Positions 54,726 to 64,000 of a DNA stretch of 64,000 bases are shown in pieces. Position numbers and translations under genes: made by a program. Numbering within the stretch: position 1 is the first letter of the stretch; every line of letters starts with the position of its first letter. The notes beneath the pieces were generated by a model. The model made no database searches. It was not told the DNA's origin and saw only the letters and a list, made by a program, of their open reading frames with translations. Origin of the DNA: Carposina sasakii (lineage: Eukaryota; Arthropoda; Insecta; Lepidoptera; Carposinidae); contig CP053161.1 in NCBI GenBank assembly GCA_014607495.2, positions 6,085,115 to 6,149,114 of the forward strand. The letters run 5' to 3'.

Positions 54726-55844
54726 GTTAGGCTCTAGCTCTAGAGCGAGCCAAAGAAATATACATACATATAAACCTAAATACATACATACTCGTACCTA
54801 CACTCGCAAAAAACATAACCCTCGTTCAAGCGCAGTCGGATAAAATATATCTTTGTTTAATTTTACTCGTAAATGAAGTCTGTACTTAAAAACTTGTAAA
54901 AGGAATCTGTAACTTGCATTATATCGTAGAACAATTTTATAGGAAGTCTGCTTAAACCTTAATCAAAATAAACGTTTTTGAACCCACCTTTAGGACCAAA
55001 GCTAATAAAATATACAATGAAACACGAGAAAAGACTTAGGTGGCAAAGTTTATCAGCAAAACTCTGATTGGGAAGGTAAACGGCAGGAACTTTTCCCGCC
55101 CTTGTCAGTTTCTTTCCATTTGAAACAATTATAATTTCCAACAATTTTGCAAAGAATCGCCGACGATACAATTTTATTATTCTGAATAAATTTGGCCGCG
55201 ACTGTCGCTGAGTTTTTGACAAAAAAGTAATTTCCACCAAGTATTTTGCTAGGGTAGTAAACTTTTAAAATTTCGCTTAAAAGTGCGATGGTAAGCCGCA
55301 GTTGAGATAGGTATTGTAATTTCTTTATTTTTTTGTTTAGCTGCTTCAAGTTTTTTGTTGGCGGATAAAAAATTGAAATACCTACTACTGTTTTCATCTT
55401 CAGAAGTTGTAATATCGTATTATAAATTCAAAGATTTCAAAAACCGTTGACAAGATTCACCAATAAAGTTTACCAATAAAAACTCTTGATTTACAGCCCT
55501 TTTTAACTGAATTTTCAGTTCATTTCATGAAAAACATTGTCTGTCTATTAAAAATAGGTGACCCCGCCATTTTGCAAGCCATGTGTTTGTGATGGCGACC
55601 TGTCAGTAAAGTTAATTGGGCATAGCGAGCTGCCATGCGTTATTATTCGACGGGCGACGGCTATTGCTACACATTTAGCGTAGGCGTTGTGTCCCTTTTG
55701 TAATTGACATTACAGATTTGCGTAGGTATTGTTTGTTACCCGCTGTTCTAAATCCATACTTTACTGATATTATTAACCTAATTGTATTATATTTATTTAA
55801 AATAAGATACATTCTATGTCAAGTAACTTTTATTAGTTATGCTA
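54726..55844. other. No supported gene
   Basis: CACTCGCAAAAAACATAACC CTCGTTCAAGCGCAGTCGG at ~54,800 resembles 29,580-29,625 (a repeat edge). Reverse frames of 93 and 114 codons (54,959-55,397) are Lys/Ile/Ser-rich and unrecognised. Confidence 0.4.
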
Positions 55845-55940
55845 CAAACTTCTTTAAGAGATAAGCTCGCCTTTGTGCCATAATTTATAAAATAATTGCG
55901 TTTATTATTATGTATTTCTTTGTGTGTACAATGAAGAATA
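55845..55940 (+). mobile_element. LINE 3' UTR remnant
   Basis: TTTAAGAGATAAGCTCGCCT TTGTGCC and TTGTGTGTACAATGAAGAAT A match the UTR at 12,290-12,370. A MITE begins at its end. Confidence 0.75.
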
Positions 55941-56392
55941 CAGGGTATTTATGACAGCCAGGCAAATAATGACTTCAGACCATGATTTTAAGGCGGTAAA
56001 CATTGAAAATTTTCGCAAGAAAATTTCAAAATTTTCCGAAATTTTCTTCATATTTTCAACAAAAAAAAACTTAATAAAATATATACTTAATGATTTAAAA
56101 ATAAAATTTTAATCAAAAGATGATTTTTAAAAAAGTTGCTCTCAAAAAAGTTCAATAACTGATCAACTTTAATGGAGTCACAAGTGATCAAAAAAACAGC
56201 AGTGTCACACAATAACCAATAAGCTAATTTAATTGGTCACAGGTTCGCCCAATACAATTGGCGCGGAGAATAAAGATTATTGATAAATCAATAAAAAATA
56301 CATTTTCTGTGAGTAATAACACTGTCGTATAACTCAACACAACGGTACTTGTTCAGCATTTCAGTATTTGCCTGGCTGTCACCAGAACCCTA
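55941..56392. mobile_element. Family F MITE (TA target), ~450 bp
   Basis: Left CAGGGTATTTATGACAGCCA GGCAAATA, right TATTTGCCTGGCTGTCACCA GAACCCTA; TA on each side. Inserted in the AAAGAATA end of a LINE UTR. The 62-codon frame in it is not coding. A half copy is at ~60,700-60,914. Confidence 0.85.
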
Positions 56393-56521
56393 TATAATAT
56401 GAATAAGAACTTCTAACTACTTACGAGGAAATAATGGGTTCGGTTATGCTGACTGATGGCTTTGAATGGCAAGACTAAATTCTTTGGCCGCATTTTGACA
56501 GGAATCTGAGTAGCTTATTTA

Positions 56522-56661
56522 GGCCCGATTTTCCAACTATCATAGCCTATCTAAACGATAAGAGCCATAATATAAGAGCTGTCTTTCTCTAAAAGATCAA
56601 GATTCAAGATCATCAACTTTATCCTTCAGCTAGACTATCTGAACTTTAGTAAAATCAGCCC
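56522..56661. mobile_element. Family H MITE
   Basis: GGCCCGATTTTCC left, AAAATCAGCCC right; flanks TTA and TAA. Interior ATAGCCTATCTAAACGATAA and CTTTATCCTTCAGCTAGACT resemble 21,280-21,405 and 61,539-61,664. Confidence 0.65.
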
Positions 56662-57014
56662 TAAATTGAATGGGTCGATTCCGGCAGTCACACTGAAACC
56701 TAAACCTAATCTTAGTCAGGTCTATCTCTCTCCGTTCTTAACATAAATGGCTGGGAGTACCTGGGAGAGAAAAGGACAGGTACGAGTAGGATAAATGTTA
56801 TGTTTCGGTTTAAGTGTGACTGCCGGAATCGACCATGTCTCTGGTAATTTTTGTTTAGGATAGTCCACATACCGAGAAAAGCCATAGGCTATTTTTATCC
56901 AGGCGTAGTATTTTTTTTGAAATATTACTCTTTTTTTTTCATGTTGTCTACGTGGAAGAAGTAGCGTGTAGCAGCTAGCAGGTAAAATATAAGAGCAATA
57001 AGATGAATGGCAAT

Positions 57015-57250
57015 AGGCAGGGCACATAGCTCGAAGAACTGATGGCCGATAGAGTCGGAAAGTTCTAGAGTGGATACCACGTATCGGCAAACGTAGCGTG
57101 GGAAGGCCACCCGCGAGGTGGACGGACGACCTGGCCAAGGTCGCGGGCGTCAGTTGGATGCAGGCTGCTTCCGACCGGTCGGAGTGGAGGTTGTTGGAGG
57201 AGGCCTATGTCCAACAGTGGACTTCTCAGGGCTGTAAATGATGATGATGA
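57015..57250 (+). pseudogene. RTE-like LINE ORF C-terminus with (ATG)n tail
   Basis: Shifting frames give GRPPARWTDDLAKV-like codons (GGAAGGCCACCCGCGAGGTG GACGGACGACCTGG), SWMQAASDRSEWRLLEEAYV and QQWTSQG plus stop, then ATGATGATGATGAAGATG. The frames to its left on the minus strand, 61 and 138 codons, are shadows. It shares the CATAGCTCGAAGAAC segment with 33,178-33,300. Confidence 0.85.
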
Positions 57251-57841
57251 AGATGAATATTCATGGAAAATATTCAGGCGACAAGGGTGCTTTGTTTAGA
57301 CAGTGTCATAAGTTTACAAGCGATAGCGACGATCGCTAATTATAAATGAGCTACATCATATCTAAATACGCTATTTTGTTTTCAGAGATTTGGACATGGA
57401 GAAATAAATCGAGTGAGAACGTGTTCAGTCCTCTAGAAATAAAAACATGTTGGATGTTTATTGCTCTCAAGTAAAGTTTTTCGGTGAAAAAGGTTACATA
57501 ACTCGTTGAACTTTACAACCTTCAGGTTATTTTATTGGTTTCCTGAAACAGATGTATAGACTCGTGACGTGTGTACTGTTTTACCAATGTTGGTAACATT
57601 TTCTGTTTAAAATAGATTAAAAATATTGGTCATGTTTCCAGGCTATTTAATAAGACTAGACAAACCCAACATGTATTTGTCATTAAATAATGTTTTCTTA
57701 TTCATTCGTGTTCCCTTAAAAAAAATTGGTTATTAAAATACCTACCACATTAACAAATACCTTTGTATTTGTTATTCCTTTGGAAAGGAATATAACGTAT
57801 ATATTAAAGTCAACGAAAGAAAACCCCAAAGAAATAGTTAA
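57251..57841. other. No supported feature
   Basis: Anonymous AT-rich sequence. Confidence 0.35.
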
Positions 57842-57849
57842 CCTCTAAC

Positions 57850-58155
57850 CACTGGCGGCTCGTCCTAAGGAGCACTGGTGCAGTGCACTCCCACCCACGA
57901 AGATTACATAGGCAATCTATATTCTCTATATTTATAATTATCTTTCAATTCTACTCTGTTAATACAATAGTGTCTACGCGTTCGTCTCAAGTAAGTTGTA
58001 ATCTTATGTATCGGGTGGAGCGCTAGCGATCGCGCTCCAATGAAACGAAATTTGGTACGATTCTTAGTACTGTATTCAATGAGTGCGAAAGAGACAAACC
58101 GATATAGGCCTGTAAAAAAGTGAACCCCATCAAAAAATATCAGGAGCCGCCACTG
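57850..58155. mobile_element. hAT-type MITE with perfect 8-bp TSD (306 bp)
   Basis: Left CACTGGCGGCTCGTCCT, right AGGAGCCGCCACTG, flanked by CCTCTAAC at 57,842-57,849 and 58,156-58,163. No coding capacity. The interior includes a GAGCGCTAGCGATCGCGCTC palindrome-rich stretch. Confidence 0.92.
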
Positions 58156-58163
58156 CCTCTAAC

Positions 58164-58644
58164 ATCGCAGTAAATATTGTTAGAACATAATTCTTGTAGG
58201 TAGTTGGTACTGAAAACTACTTATTATTCATGAATGAGATCGATTCACATGAGGGTCCTATGCCCTTTGATTACACGCAACTGGGCGTAGACCAAGAGCC
58301 CTTATAGATAGTCACTGGCTCGGATAATACGTACGTTGTCGGTGGTTAAGGTAAAATTACCGTGGAGGACATAAAACAGGCTTAGATAAAGTAAAATTAT
58401 TTCTCGATCGACAGAGGTTCGTCATCGACACGTTTGCTCCAATAAGAAGCCTTCATTTTCACGTATTCGTTGTAAAATCACGTGATGAAAACTAACTACA
58501 ATTGGTGGAAATTTGCAACAACGAATGTCAATGCGAAACGAAACGATGTTGCGATTGTAGTTGCCTATAATCGCAACCATGAGTCGCCAGGCTAGTAGAG
58601 CCCGATGGTGTGGGTGAACAGCAGTTCTTTTGAATTTCCAAATA
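58164..58644. other. No supported feature
   Basis: Anonymous. An 85-codon reverse frame (58,422-58,679) runs into the LINE tail and is not supported. Confidence 0.35.
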
Positions 58645-58700
58645 ATAATTTCAACCATAGGAAATCCAGTACTGAACATAGGCCTCCATCAAAAACTAAA
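58645..58700 (-). repeat. RTE-like LINE 3' end, reverse, diverged
   Basis: CAACCATAGGAAATCCAGTA CTGAACATAGGCCTCC. Confidence 0.55.
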
Positions 58701-59005
58701 TTAACCTTCTAATAGTAACGAAAAATAAAATACAATGCAACATAAGTAAATTTTTTAAAAGATTGATAGAATTCTACGGATTGGTAATTTAATAAAACTA
58801 ATCCATGATCGGAGTTTTCATAAGTTTACAGGAGATCGGCAGATGGCGGCTACATGACTGAAAATTGATTAGATTACTACGATACGAAAATTCAATTTCG
58901 TGCGCCTTTGAACGTAGTTTAGTATAACACCCCGTCGTTTTTGCGTCGGGGGTTAAAAATCAATATCATTTAAAACAATCTAAGGTCCATTCTTACTAAC
59001 ATATA

Positions 59006-59378
59006 CAGAGTGATTTTTGGTCGTCAACGTTCCCGAAAACTACGGAATCTCCTGATTATCACGATCATTTTTCTCCATGGAAGCATACCTGGGAAGTGTC
59101 TGGTTTCCAAAATATTAGGGTCCAAACTTGAGTAAATAGACTGCGTTTTTCTGCATAAATGCACAAAGACGAACGATTTTTTCACTAGCAAAAATTAATT
59201 ATGTCTATGAAAAAACTAGCATAAACACTGGACACTATAGTTTTCGCCCGATCAAGTAATTGGAAAAAAAAAATCAAAAAAATTTACATCGTTTCCCAGC
59301 ATTTTTGTTACATAAACTTACTTTTTTATGTATAGAGTACGTACCCTTCGTTAAGGGTGACTACGAAAAAACACCCTG
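59006..59378 (+). mobile_element. Family D MITE, third full copy (373 bp)
   Basis: CAGAGTGATTTTTGGTCGTC to AAACACCCTG, TA on both sides (59,004-59,005 and 59,379-59,380). More diverged from 38,820 than 45,393 is. Confidence 0.9.
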
Positions 59379-59380
59379 TA

Positions 59381-60034
59381 TTCTGTACATACCTAATAAC
59401 ATTACACACTTTTTATTGACTTGTCACGCAGTTGCGTAAAAAAAGAGATAAGAAACAAATAACAATAATTGACTTCTTTGTCATATTTTATTTTTATTAC
59501 AAAAGGGCATTGGAATGTGAAAGGCGTGTTGAATGATAAGCAAACCACCCCCAAAACGTGCGAAGGGATGAGGGTGGAAGGGGTGCAAATAAATCAACCC
59601 CATAGGGAGGTTACACTCGTATATCACTCACAAGTTACCTGAATAACAGAGTAATGTATAACATCTGTGGGTGCCTTAACTCAAAGGGATATAGTTCTAA
59701 ATGTAATGAACGAGTGCTATGGAGAATTGTAATTTGTTTAGATCGAAACACTTATTGGGGTAATTTTTAAAATGTAATTATTACGAGTGATTTATCTAGG
59801 AGGAACTCTGTTGGAGAGGTTTTTGGATGCGACGATTTTGTCCATTTACGATTTTTTTCCCCGCTACGATACTTACGTTTTGTGAATGAAGACCTGTATG
59901 CTGATTTTGTTAAAAGAACTGGCTACAAACAAACAGATGGATAGTAGACAAATGGAAAACTGAGTTTTCGGGCTATATTTTACCGAGCCACCATGACACC
60001 ATTCGCATACTCACCATACATACAAAATTTCAAA
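59381..60034. other. No supported feature
   Basis: Anonymous sequence. Confidence 0.35.
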
Positions 60035-60037
60035 TTT

Positions 60038-60295
60038 GGGGTCATCCATAAATTACGTCACACGAATTTCATGATATTTTGCCCCTCCCCCCTTCTTGTC
60101 TCAGCTGGTCACATTTGTGAGACCCCCCTCCCTAGTGTGACGTCACATTTAAGCTTTTTTTGCAAATTTATATTGAGAGATTATTGAATGAAAATGTGAC
60201 GTCACGAAATTTAGGACCCCCCCACCTTATCACACAATGTCACAGTTTGACGACCCCCTCCTTACTAACCTGTGACGTAACATATGGATGGCCCC
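60038..60295. mobile_element. GGGGTCATCCATAAATTACG MITE, TTT target duplication
   Basis: Second copy of the 22,297-22,565 element, flanked by TTT at 60,035-60,037 and 60,296-60,298. Frames at 59,993 and 60,240 are shadows. Confidence 0.88.
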
Positions 60296-60298
60296 TTT

Positions 60299-60353
60299 GG
60301 AATAAAAAAATCCGAGATTCTTTATGATCTGTAGTATTGAAATTGGCCGTTAG
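60299..60353. repeat. Family I right half
   Basis: AAAAAAATCCGAGATTCTTT ATGATCTGTAGTATTGAAAT TGGCCGTTAG, starting one base from the TSD of the previous MITE. Confidence 0.6.
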
Positions 60354-60554
60354 ATAATAGGTACGAATTATATGTTTGACAATGACTATTTCGACCACAA
60401 AATCAGCCAGCGCTTGAGTGGTTTCAAACACAGTGGTAGAACGTAGAGCTCATTTGAACTGAAATGAAGCGCCTCACTGCCTCCAGTACCGCATTTACTA
60501 AGCTTTCTCTCTCTACCCTTGTATAGTGTAATATAAAATTAGTACATATATGAT

Positions 60555-60640
60555 AAACTAGCGATCCGCCCTGGCTTTGCACGGGTGTAATGCTCTTTCA
60601 CATGGACAAGTCGTGGGCCGCCGCTATAGAAAAGTAGAAA
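60555..60640 (+). repeat. Family C fragment
   Basis: AACTAGCGATCCGCCCTGGC TTTGCACGGGTGTAATGC and GTCGTGGGCCGCCGCTAT. Confidence 0.6.
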
Positions 60641-60699
60641 AGGCCATTTTAAATTTTTTCTCTCCGTAAGAACCATTAATGAAAGAAGAAATGAGAAGA

Positions 60700-60914
60700 A
60701 CAAAGAATGAATAAAATCATTAATGGGGTAAAATTTAGTTTTTAAGTCATTAACTCAGGCCTACTAAAACGTACTACACAATTTTTTTCCCAAAAAAATT
60801 AATTTAATGTCGGAAATTTTTGGAATTTTCCTGCGAATACTTTCATTGGTTTTCACCTCATAATGGTCTGAAGTCGCCATATCAATATTTGCCTGGCTGT
60901 CACAAACACCCTGT
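60700..60914. mobile_element. Family F MITE, right half
   Basis: ATAATGGTCTGAAGTCGCCA, ATATTTGCCTGGCTGTCACA and AACACCCTGTA match the complement of the left end at 55,941. Confidence 0.7.
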
Positions 60915-61538
60915 ATTTAGCGCGTAATTCTATAACCGATCCGTTTTAATTAGGTTTCATAAGTATAATTAGGGAACCTTTTAATCATTTACCGTAGCAA
61001 AGTTTAGAATCCCAATTGGAATAAGTAACCTTTTTTTACTAATGAAGACTTGGTTTGCGACCTTAACGACAACTTGTAATTTATATCGGTAGCAGGTACA
61101 ATTAGTTTTCACCAAGAGTGTAAGTAAATTATGCAAACTAAGTAATTTAATCACTTGCCGTAGGTAGGTTCAGATATATTATGATCTTTTTGGTAATCCA
61201 CACGGCGCTGCGTGGGGGGACTCCGTCGGGGAGAAATGCAGGGGTTGGGGGGATGACGTCATCGTCCAAGATCAAGGGTGTCTTTACAACCCGTGAAAGT
61301 TACTTTTTTTCATAATATGAGCAAAGAGTTGGTTATATGACAAGAGTGATTTGGATTCTGCTGTATATTTCATGTAAATCGTCGCGTAGTGTGATACTTG
61401 TGTATTGTTGATGGAATTTCCTTATTCGCTGTCACTCTCATTGTTCATGAAAATTAGTAAGAAAGTAAGTAAGAAAAAAGTAAGGATGAAAAAAAAGCAA
61501 ATTCTTAGAGCGAGATGCGAGCTTTTTGATTTGATTAA
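60915..61538. other. No supported feature
   Basis: Anonymous. (AAGTAAGT)-like simple sequence near 61,455. Confidence 0.35.
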
Positions 61539-61664
61539 AGGCCGATTTTTCTTGGGTAGCCTATATGAAAGATAAATTTGAAATACTCTTTCTATAAAAC
61601 TTGACTAGATAAATAGAGACAGCACCAACTATATGTATAGGCTATCTTTTGGAAAAATCGGCCC
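61539..61664. mobile_element. Family H MITE, TAA target duplication (126 bp)
   Basis: AGGCCGATTTTTC and GAAAAATCGGCCC, flanked by TAA at 61,536-61,538 and 61,665-61,667. Interior GGTAGCCTATATGAAAGATA and ATGTATAGGCTATCTTTTGG extend the inverted symmetry inward. Confidence 0.85.
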
Positions 61665-61879
61665 TAACAGAAATATTACCCTATACTGAGGGACATTTTA
61701 TATTTGAAAAATAACGTTGCCAATCATGAAGGTAATAAAAAATACCGCTGATAGTCCTATTAAACAAAAAGTGTGACATCCCTATTATGACAGTTTTTCA
61801 AAGTGTGACAGTTATGTTGCCAATAATGTAAAAAATTAAGGGTGTAAAGAGATGGTCAAATTCGTCATCCGAGTTAATT

Positions 61880-61952
61880 GACCCGGTAGCTCAGTTGGTT
61901 AGAGCGAAGCACGGAATGCGAGAGGTCGTGAGTTCAAGTCTCACTCGGGTGA
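61880..61952 (+). repeat. tRNA-like sequence, 73 bases, SINE-like family
   Basis: GACCCGGTAGCTCAGTTGGT (A box) and GAGTTCAAGTCTC (B box) then ACTCGGGTGA. T arm GTGAG/CTCAC pairs. The anticodon arm is poor, and the acceptor has only ~6 pairs. Upstream ~75 bases (GTTGCCAATAATGTAA, AAGAGATGGT.AAATTCGTCA TCCGAGT) match the reverse copies at 63.55 and 63.88 kb, so this is part of a longer repeat. Confidence 0.75.
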
Positions 61953-62274
61953 AAAAAATTTTCATTCCTTAATATTATATTTAATATTTTATATTTCCTG
62001 CTAATCGTTTTGACCTTTCATGTTTACCATTAAATTGTAGATAATTTTGTGAAATAAAATAGTTATTTGTGATAAACTAGCTTCTCTGTGATACGCCTAT
62101 TTGGCATACAAATTGTTATGGAATGTCATGTTAGTAAGTTAGTAGTTTGTTCCTAGATAAGTTATCTGTCATATAGTCTTACAGATTTTCTGTTACCTAC
62201 GAATAGGTAGGATTTAACGTTTAAGTATGGTCAATTGGGCCCATAATTAACAGTATCGTCTTCTGCCTATTTAC

Positions 62275-62525
62275 AGCCCACTGCTGGACGTAGGCCTGCC
62301 CTAGGGCACGCCACAAGGCTCGTACGAAACCCACGAGCAGGCATAGGGTGGTACAAACTCTACTATGCCGGCGGCACCACGCGGCTAATTAACAGTATTC
62401 TTATTCTTCAGCCTATTGCTGTCCACTGCTGGACGTAGGCCTCCCCCAGGGCACGCCACAAGGCTACTGCCACAGGGGGGTTTTGCCCATAGTCACCACG
62501 CTGGGCAGGCGGGTTGGTGACCGGG
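62275..62525 (-). repeat. Two reverse RTE-like LINE tails in tandem
   Basis: Copy 1: CAGCCCACTGCTGGACGTAG then GCCTGCCCTAGGGCACGCCA (62,275-62,330). Copy 2: CAGCCTATTGCTGTCCACTG, CTGGACGTAGGCCTCCCCCA, then GCACGCCACAAGGCTACTGC and CACGCTGGGCAGGCGGGTTG (62,405-62,525). Copy 2 matches 44,285-44,405. Confidence 0.75.
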
Positions 62526-62599
62526 AAGACGGGTTAGTGAATTAACAGTATAGTACATCCCAATACAGGAATTCACTAACTGAACTAATATTTATTTAC

Positions 62600-62875
62600 A
62601 CATACATACATACATACATATAATCACGCCTTTATCCCTTACGGGGTAGGCAGAGCACCAAAGGCCGATAGAACCACATGGTGCCACTTCTGACCAATTT
62701 TGAGGGTATAGTTGAGATGTACAAGTTCGGTTAGTACTGACAGGTGGTCAGCCCATCGCCTACAAAACACCAAGACCCTCTTGTCCCCTCTACTGACTTG
62801 TACAGTATGCCCGGGAGGAGAAGCAGCTGTCGTATTATACGTTTTTTTTTCACTCCCAGAGCAGCATAGAAGAAT
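62600..62875 (+). repeat. Family B, full length
   Basis: (CATA)n head then ATAATCACGCCTTTATCCCT to CTCCCAGAGCAGCATAGAAG, very close to 51,250-51,540. The 76-codon frame is a shadow. Confidence 0.85.
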
Positions 62876-63117
62876 ATTTATTTATTTATGTCCATGTCTC
62901 TGTCAACATACTATGTACCTACACTATTCAATACGTCTCTGAGTGGTTTCAGCAATAAATATAATATACATGACTGTACCTTTAGATATAACTGGATTGC
63001 TATTATTTGATAAGATGTTTTTATTTGCGCCCATATTTTCGGAGATGTTTTGTACAGTCGCGGAATATTCGGGTAAATATACGCAGTTTCGGCAAATATG
63101 GTCGTATTTTATTTAAT
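62876..63117. other. No supported feature
   Basis: Anonymous AT-rich sequence. Confidence 0.35.
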
Positions 63118-63189
63118 TCACCTGAGTGAGATTTGAACTCACGATCTCTCGCAAACCGTGTTTTCGCTCTTACCTGAGCTATAGGGGTC
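63118..63189 (-). repeat. tRNA-like sequence, diverged
   Basis: Complement GACCCCTATAGCTCAGGTAA ... GTGAGTTCAAATCTCACTCA then GGTGA. B box retained; flanks do not match the other copies. Confidence 0.65.
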
Positions 63190-63553
63190 ACTTAATTTTT
63201 AACTACATGGACGAAATTGCGGGCAACAGCTAATGTTTAATGTACCAAGATTCTCTTTGTTAATTACGTTATTTACCAAGACGTAACCTCAAAGAAGTTA
63301 ATGCGGTTCTTGATTGGCTACGATGCTTTATTTATTACGGTTCTGTGCTTGATTTCTTTTTTTGTTTTGTTGCGATCAGCTATATTTGAGCTTGCAGCTC
63401 TATTTATTTCCCATATTAATAATATTCTATACCTATTATTTATTGTTGATACACAAATGTACAAAAGCATTGTCCTTTTTTAAAATTGAATTGTAATATT
63501 ATATGTGTCATTACAATAAAGTAAATTATTAATAAAGAAAATGGAAAAAATCT

Positions 63554-63628
63554 TCACCTGAGTGGGAATCGAACCCACGACCACTGCAAACCGTGCCAGC
63601 CGCTATAACCACCATAAGCCACCGGGTC
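63554..63628 (-). repeat. tRNA-like sequence with conserved flanks
   Basis: Complement GACCCGGTGGCTTATGGTGG TTATAGCGGC, a 2-base insertion in the D arm relative to the 63,880 copy, then a perfect T arm GTGGG-TTCGATT-CCCAC and TCAGGTGA. Flanks on both sides match 63,880-64,000. The repeat as a whole spans ~63,520-63,685. Confidence 0.8.
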
Positions 63629-63879
63629 AATTACTCGGATGACGAATTTTACCATCTCTTTTCTAAATTACATATTGGCAACGTTATTCTTCATCCCGAT
63701 AGCTATACACTAGCCAAATCTCGGCAAACAAAGCTGAATCCCTCAGCACAATGTTAAAAGATGAAACGATCAACCATATCCTAACAGATTATATTAACGG
63801 AGAAGTGTTTTTATAAATTTATCTTAGTCAAGATATTATATATTATAAAATTATTAATAAAGAAAATGGAAAAAATTCT

Positions 63880-63952
63880 TCACCCGAGTGGGAATCGAAC
63901 CCACGACCACTGCAAACCGTGCCAGCCGCTATAACCACTAAGCCACCGGGTC
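63880..63952 (-). repeat. tRNA-like sequence with conserved flanks, best copy
   Basis: Complement GACCCGGTGGCTTAGTGGTT (A box) and GGTTCGATTCCCACTCGGGT GA (B box and 3' stem). The T stem has 5 perfect pairs; the acceptor has ~6; the anticodon stem has only 3 clear pairs, with no confident anticodon. Flanks (AGATGGTAAAATTCGTCATC upstream, TTTTTTCCATTTTCTTTATT downstream) are shared with 63,554. The repeat runs off the window end. Confidence 0.8.
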
Positions 63953-64000
63953 AATTACTCGGATGACGAATTTTACCATCTCCTTTCTAAATTACATATT

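Noticed and set aside
55053..55397. 114-codon reverse frame
   Set aside because: Low-complexity Lys/Ile/Ser/Leu composition expected of AT-rich DNA, an overlapping 93-codon frame in another phase, and no recognised motif.
63880..63952. Functional tRNA gene
   Set aside because: The A and B boxes and T arm are good, but the anticodon stem has only about three pairs, no confident anticodon is visible, and near-identical flanked copies show it is a repeat. A covariance-model score would decide.

Overview
The window looks like AT-rich, repeat-saturated nuclear DNA from an insect, most probably a moth or butterfly. That placement is inference from recognised repeat types: LINE 3' ends coding EAYVQQWTAIG followed by trinucleotide tails, repeats ending TTATAATATTAGTAGGAT, LINE 3' UTRs ending in GTGTACAATAAAGAATA, and tRNA-headed SINEs. 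No bacterial gene organisation, operon, CRISPR array, rRNA gene or confident intact host gene is present. Most long open frames are chance frames or shadows inside repeats.

Layout. 1-1.45 kb: decayed reverse-transcriptase (RT) LINE, cut by the window edge. 2.1-3.3 kb: a 1.1-kb terminal-inverted-repeat (TIR) element carrying a nested hAT MITE; an inverted copy lies at 34.0-37.2 kb. 5-13 kb: a mosaic of LINE 3' ends, short MITEs and several interspersed families called A, B, C, D and E below. 13.9-19.1 kb: inverted-repeat structures, including a 1.4-kb long-inverted-repeat element and a perfect 42-bp-arm hairpin. 19.7-23.6 kb: dense MITEs and SINEs, several with exact target-site duplications (TSDs). 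23.6-33.8 kb: the least repetitive part, probably intron or intergenic DNA, with one weak candidate host exon. 33.8-37.2 kb: a recent poly(A) retroposed insertion, then the inverted 2.1-kb element interrupted by the best-preserved LINE (one internal TGA and one frameshift in the RT part). 38.8-47.2 kb: more MITEs and a GC-rich composite. 47.2-55.8 kb: mostly anonymous sequence with two long hairpins and fragments of LINE, hAT, A and B. 55.8-64 kb: MITEs, a perfect-TSD hAT element and a cluster of tRNA-like repeats at the right edge.

There is no pathway of cooperating genes to describe. The coherent story is layered transposition. LINE machinery left 5'-truncated copies and poly(A) tails. TA-, 3-bp- and 8-bp-TSD DNA elements inserted into those and into each other, often preferring the TA-rich heads of families A and B. 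The most useful second looks are the CAG-TSD family E, the 34-kb inverted pair, the long hairpins, the 33.8-kb retroposed insertion, the tRNA-like cluster, and two weak candidate exons (4,279-4,342 on + and 29,707-29,852 on -). All homology between copies was judged by eye.
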